DNA of 61,241 nt. Origin: JANQIO01 sp038746745. GTDB lineage: Bacteria; Pseudomonadota; Gammaproteobacteria; Pseudomonadales; Halieaceae. The notes under the pieces are model-generated. The model searched no databases. It was not told the DNA's origin and saw only the letters and a program-made list of their open reading frames with translations. Location of the stretch: assembly GCA_038746745.1 (NCBI GenBank), contig JBCDKJ010000018.1:1-61241 (forward strand), written 5' to 3'. This document shows, in pieces, positions 60,501-61,241 of the stretch. Position numbers and translations under genes: made by a program. Position 1 is the stretch's first letter, and every line of letters begins with the position of its first letter.

Positions 60501-60830
60501 CACCCAAATCGTGCTGGGGGTGTTGGGATCAACAGCGATACTGCCAATAGAGTAGCTGTCTTCGTCTTCGAAAATCGATGTCCAGGTGGTACCGCGGTTC
60601 TCTGTTTTCCATACGCCACCAGAGCCGACAGCCACGTACCACGTACTCTGCCGCTGCGGATGTATCGCGATATCGGCAATGCGCCCGGACTTGGTAGCAG
60701 GTCCAATAGCGCGCCACTCCAGACCTTTGAACGTTGCCTCGTTAAAGCCAGGCGCGTGTTCCTTGTGATTATTTGCCAGCGCTGCAATTGGAAGCAGCAG
60801 GCCGTAACAGATTAGAAGAAAAACACGCAT
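57546..60830 (-). CDS. Secreted Asp-box (BNR) beta-propeller protein, VPS10/sortilin-like
   Basis: A 1094-residue exported protein with signal peptide RVFLLICYGLLLPIAALA. It carries at least nine Asp-box (S/T-x-D-x-G-x-x-W) repeats, among them SRDGGRNWQ, TTDGGETWK, STDGGETWRE, SEDGGETWDK, YDQGKSWRH, SDDYGDTWTA, TENGGKTWRR, SVDRGRRWKS and TVDGGARWTK, which build two beta-propellers similar to VPS10/sortilin and glycosyl hydrolase BNR proteins. The C-terminal third (EEVPDEARE-like helices; a coiled coil around LDEMQRVYDGTLKAIDRLSEEL) is separate. Start set at ATG 60830. It is often found beside TonB receptors and M1 peptidases in marine bacteria; catalytic activity is not evident. Confidence 0.88.
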   Translation of the reverse strand: MRVFLLICYGLLLPIAALANNHKEHAPGFNEATFKGLEWRAIGPATKSGRIADIAIHPQRQSTWYVAVGSGGVWKTENRGTTWTSIFEDEDSYSIGSIAVDPNTPSTIWVGTGENVSGRHAGYGSGVFRSRDGGRNWQKMGLAASERIGMIRVDPRDSNTVFVAAQGPLWSGGGDRGLYKTTDGGETWKKVLGNGLGDTGKDDKYTGVSEVHMDPRNPDVMYAVSWQRLRTVAALMDGGPGTGIHKSTDGGETWRELTEGLPEEVMGKTGLAISPQNPDVVYATIELANRTGGFWRSEDGGETWDKKNDYLSGGTGPHYYQEIFASPHKFDRVYQADVFLHVTDDGGDSFEKLEHATRHTDHHAVAFDFSDPDYLLLGTDGGIYESYDQGKSWRHIRNLPVTQFYKVAVDYDRPFYNIYGGTQDNYSLGGPSRTMNAHGITNEDWFVTLFGDGHQSAVDPNNPDIVYAEWQQGNLTRYDRRTGEQVYIRPQAGEGEPPERHNWDAPILISPHDSKTLFVGTQRVWRSDDYGDTWTAISGDLTRNERRVDAPLMGRTWSYDAPWDLFAMSEFNTIVNLSQSPLDDNLIYVGTDDGLIQVTENGGKTWRRIDKLPGVPGRFFVNDIKADLHDPDTVYVVVDDHKNGDFSPYILKSVDRGRRWKSIAANLPERHILWRVVQDHVKPELLFLGSEFGVFFTVDGGARWTKMKGGVPNIPFRDLAIQKRENDLVGATFGRSFYVLDDYSALRDVTPGMLKSAQVLFPVRQAPWYLPRRDLGCNRNGCQAYHGDSFYVAKNPEFGAILTYYLAEEILTDKAARRDAEKVLEQTNEDVRFPSFDVIIDEAREDDPAVVFTVTDSEGEVIRHIEGSAEAGFHRVAWDLRYPPMKAWTPEEESEDFEAGFGVLVAPGTYSVSMAIRKDGVLQAIDQTQTVDVVSIRPEPVLAGSSQAERVQFERQLDEMQRVYDGTLKAIDRLSEELGAALSALKRSTADTSLYATAVTLQDRLLNQRERLTANATRSDYHAWEKMAVDKRLSHARFRTYRSVYGPTPAQRESYRIGRALHDDIAAQLTLVAEEYQALKSAMDAARVPWTPGR

Positions 60831-61111
60831 AAAATCGCTATATCCTGTCAGCTTTTCGGGCGGTGCAGACATCGCCCGCGATAAATCGTCCGCAATGATG
60901 TAACAGCCATCCGGCAAACACCTGTGCGCATCGATAGCCCCGAGCGTCCATCACTGCAATATTAATTTCATGTTAACGCAAACATAGCTTCATTAGATCG
61001 CCACGATAGTTTCACGGCGCGGCGCCATGCTGCTCTGTTGTCTGTTTCCGGGTCGAGGCCGGATGCAGGCGTGTTTTGTTCGGCAGCGTTTCAGCAAGGA
61101 GCTTCTTCAGC

Positions 61112-61241
61112 ATGGTGTTCAAGAAAACAAATCACGGTCTGATGATCGCAGCAGTTACTTTAACAGCCTTTCTCTCTGCCTGTGATGGCGATGACGGGAA
61201 TGATGGGGCAGCGGGTGTACCTGGGGCTCCGGGTGCAGACG
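61112..61241 (+). CDS. Lipoprotein with collagen-like repeats, N-terminal part (runs off the right edge)
   Basis: The frame opens at ATG 61112, with AAGGAG twelve bases upstream, and stays open to the edge. It reads MVFKKTNHGLMIAAVTLTAF, then LSACDGDDGNDGAAGVPGAPGAD. LSAC is a lipobox, and Gly-x-x triplets (GNDGAAGVPGAPGAD) begin right after the lipid-anchored Cys. Such a start is seen in several marine lipoproteins, including some decaheme cytochromes and collagen-like surface proteins; the rest lies outside the window, so the function cannot be told. Confidence 0.75.
   Translation, partial: MVFKKTNHGLMIAAVTLTAFLSACDGDDGNDGAAGVPGAPGAD

Overview
The window looks like the chromosome of a marine gammaproteobacterium, most plausibly of the Halieaceae/NOR5-OM60 lineage or a close relative. 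This is inferred from gene content: a Pseudomonas-type Fur, a fused BioH-BioC protein, a DASH cryptochrome beside an iron-sulfur bacterial photolyase, and many TonB-dependent receptors. No 16S rRNA gene is present, so the placement stays tentative.

Positions 1 to 29.4 kb are mainly housekeeping core. An acyl-CoA dehydrogenase runs off the left edge. A SAM methyltransferase, two overlapping GNAT acetyltransferases and epmB follow. Next is a complete biotin locus: bioA is divergent from bioB-bioF-bioHC-bioD-birA, with a BirA-type operator between the two arms. Then come cnoX-dapB-dnaJ-dnaK-grpE on the minus strand, hrcA divergent from recN, fur, bamE, a transporter-ratA-rnfH operon, and smpB. 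dnaK and grpE each have a sigma-32-like promoter, and no CIRCE element was seen near them. Hairpin repeats lie downstream of both hrcA and recN. A light/DNA-repair cluster (DASH cryptochrome, DUF2256, SDR, FeS photolyase, YqaA-like) sits between smpB and the tmRNA gene ssrA.

From 29.4 to 37.3 kb is an accessory segment that starts just after the ssrA terminator and is bounded by two direct repeats of about 82 bp. It holds a coiled-coil membrane protein, a decayed stretch, a thiolase/enoyl-CoA hydratase/acyl-CoA ligase operon, a 265-bp MITE-like element with 31-bp terminal inverted repeats and TTAA flanks, an AT-richer DUF4143 ATPase, and a gutted IS3-family element touching the right-hand repeat. 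No integrase is present.

From 37.4 to 48 kb are an atypical SDR, a flippase-like protein and a large polytopic membrane protein in one minus-strand run, then an overlapping serine protease/FHA-membrane protein pair, DUF2062, and an M1 metallopeptidase with a DUF6702 partner. From 48 to 61.2 kb is a surface and nutrient-uptake region: an ECF sigma factor/FecR/STN-TonB receptor system, a second TonB receptor, a 102-bp duplicated receptor 3' end, small envelope proteins, a large Asp-box (VPS10/sortilin-like) secreted protein, and the start of a collagen-like lipoprotein cut by the window edge.
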